Below, piece by piece: positions 63,738 through 64,000 of a stretch of DNA of 64,000 bases. The notes below the pieces were generated by a model. It did not search any database and was not told the DNA's origin. It saw nothing but the letters and a program-made list of their open reading frames with translations. Position 1 is the stretch's first letter; every line of letters begins with the position of its first letter. A program made the position numbers and the translations under genes. This DNA is from CAYWYR01 sp964462685 (GTDB lineage: Bacteria > Bacteroidota > Ignavibacteria > Kapaibacteriales > UBA2268), in NCBI GenBank assembly GCA_964462685.1, contig CAYWYR010000016.1:1-64000 (forward strand). Reading direction: 5' to 3'.

Positions 63738-64000
63738 GGCAAACAAAAGCTTACCTATAGGTATATTCGATTCTGGGGTGGGCGGGATAACAGTATTGAA
63801 AGAGCTACAGAATAAAATGCCTCATGAAGATTTTATTTATCTCGGAGACACCGCCAGAGTACCTTATGGCAATAAATCATCAGACCTGATCAAAAGATAT
63901 ACAGAGGAATGCGTCGGATTTCTAATATCCAAAGGTGTTAAGATGATAGTTATAGCTTGCAATACAGCTTCATCTTACGGTTACGATACCGCTATCAAGT
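63730..64000 (+). CDS. murI: Glutamate racemase (3' end outside window)
   Basis: The frame starts at TTG 63730 (a GTG at 63721 is also possible) and runs off the window after about 90 codons. The glutamate racemase signature is clear: LPIGIFDSGVGGITVLKEL with the catalytic-side Asp, YLGDTARVPYGNKS, and the active-site VIACNTASSYGYD with Cys. MurI makes D-glutamate for peptidoglycan. The start overlaps the DUF3592 stop by 8 bases. Confidence 0.93.
   Translation, partial: MVEANKSLPIGIFDSGVGGITVLKELQNKMPHEDFIYLGDTARVPYGNKSSDLIKRYTEECVGFLISKGVKMIVIACNTASSYGYDTAIK

Noticed and set aside
1..64000. tRNA, rRNA, CRISPR or insertion sequence
   Set aside because: No cloverleaf-like element, regularly spaced repeat or transposase was seen in the intergenic regions read by eye.

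Overview
The window is AT-rich chromosomal DNA from a Gram-negative, didermic bacterium of the Bacteroidota/Chlorobiota side of the FCB group. A Kapaibacteriota-, Ignavibacteria- or Chlorobi-like lineage is my best guess; no rRNA is present to settle it. The evidence is type IX secretion (T9SS) sorting domains, a PorV-family outer-membrane protein, a GWxTD-domain protein, TonB receptors with carboxypeptidase-like N-terminal domains, complex I genes and choice-of-anchor style giant surface proteins. Several genes have clear Shine-Dalgarno sequences (for example upstream of 54882, 58120, 58484 and 46503), which argues against classical Bacteroidia/Flavobacteriia. I see no insertion sequence, prophage, CRISPR array, tRNA or rRNA.

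Layout. 1-9.5 kb is housekeeping: a tsaB fragment coupled to a YfcC-type transporter, a family 4 uracil-DNA glycosylase with a long N-terminal extension, a small T9SS cargo protein, a TlpA-like thioredoxin, nusB, a POTRA-less Omp85 barrel, a dihydroorotate-dehydrogenase-like enzyme, an LTxxQ-type periplasmic protein and a TauE/SafE permease. 9.5-14.5 kb holds a C69 dipeptidase, an eight-repeat fibronectin-III-like T9SS protein and clpS. 14.6-19.8 kb is nuoL-nuoM-nuoN, with no other complex I genes nearby, followed by a thioredoxin-like lipoprotein and an EVE-domain protein.

20.8-39.2 kb is an envelope region read almost entirely leftward. It holds an OmpA protein with two OmpA domains, an ECF sigma factor overlapping an anti-sigma factor that appears fused to an outer-membrane beta-barrel, a large TonB receptor, a 1729-residue secreted protein, a PorV-like barrel, a GWxTD protein, an LpxL-type acyltransferase and a heptosyltransferase-type glycosyltransferase. 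It reads as a linked outer-membrane biogenesis/secretion programme with its own transcriptional sensor. 39.2-44.1 kb is a giant glycine-rich T9SS protein whose stop codon overlaps the start of an SDR dehydrogenase.

44-64 kb returns to mixed metabolism and repair: a UvrD-type helicase preceded by a candidate structured RNA and a terminator, a 3-hydroxyacyl-CoA dehydrogenase, a MarR regulator with a palindromic operator and a YceI partner, a DtxR-type regulator divergent from a TonB receptor with a DtxR-like box between them, dapB, a lipoprotein glutathione peroxidase, an ion channel with a zinc ribbon, and a heme oxygenase directly downstream of a decayed response-regulator receiver domain. 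These are followed by a SPOR protein, a TenA/CADD-like protein, a CoA-binding protein, an MscS channel, mutS, a DUF3592 protein and the start of murI.

The observations I would follow first are the anti-sigma/beta-barrel fusion, the receiver-domain relic next to heme oxygenase, the TonB/giant protein/PorV/GWxTD gene set, and the three-way-junction RNA candidate upstream of the helicase.
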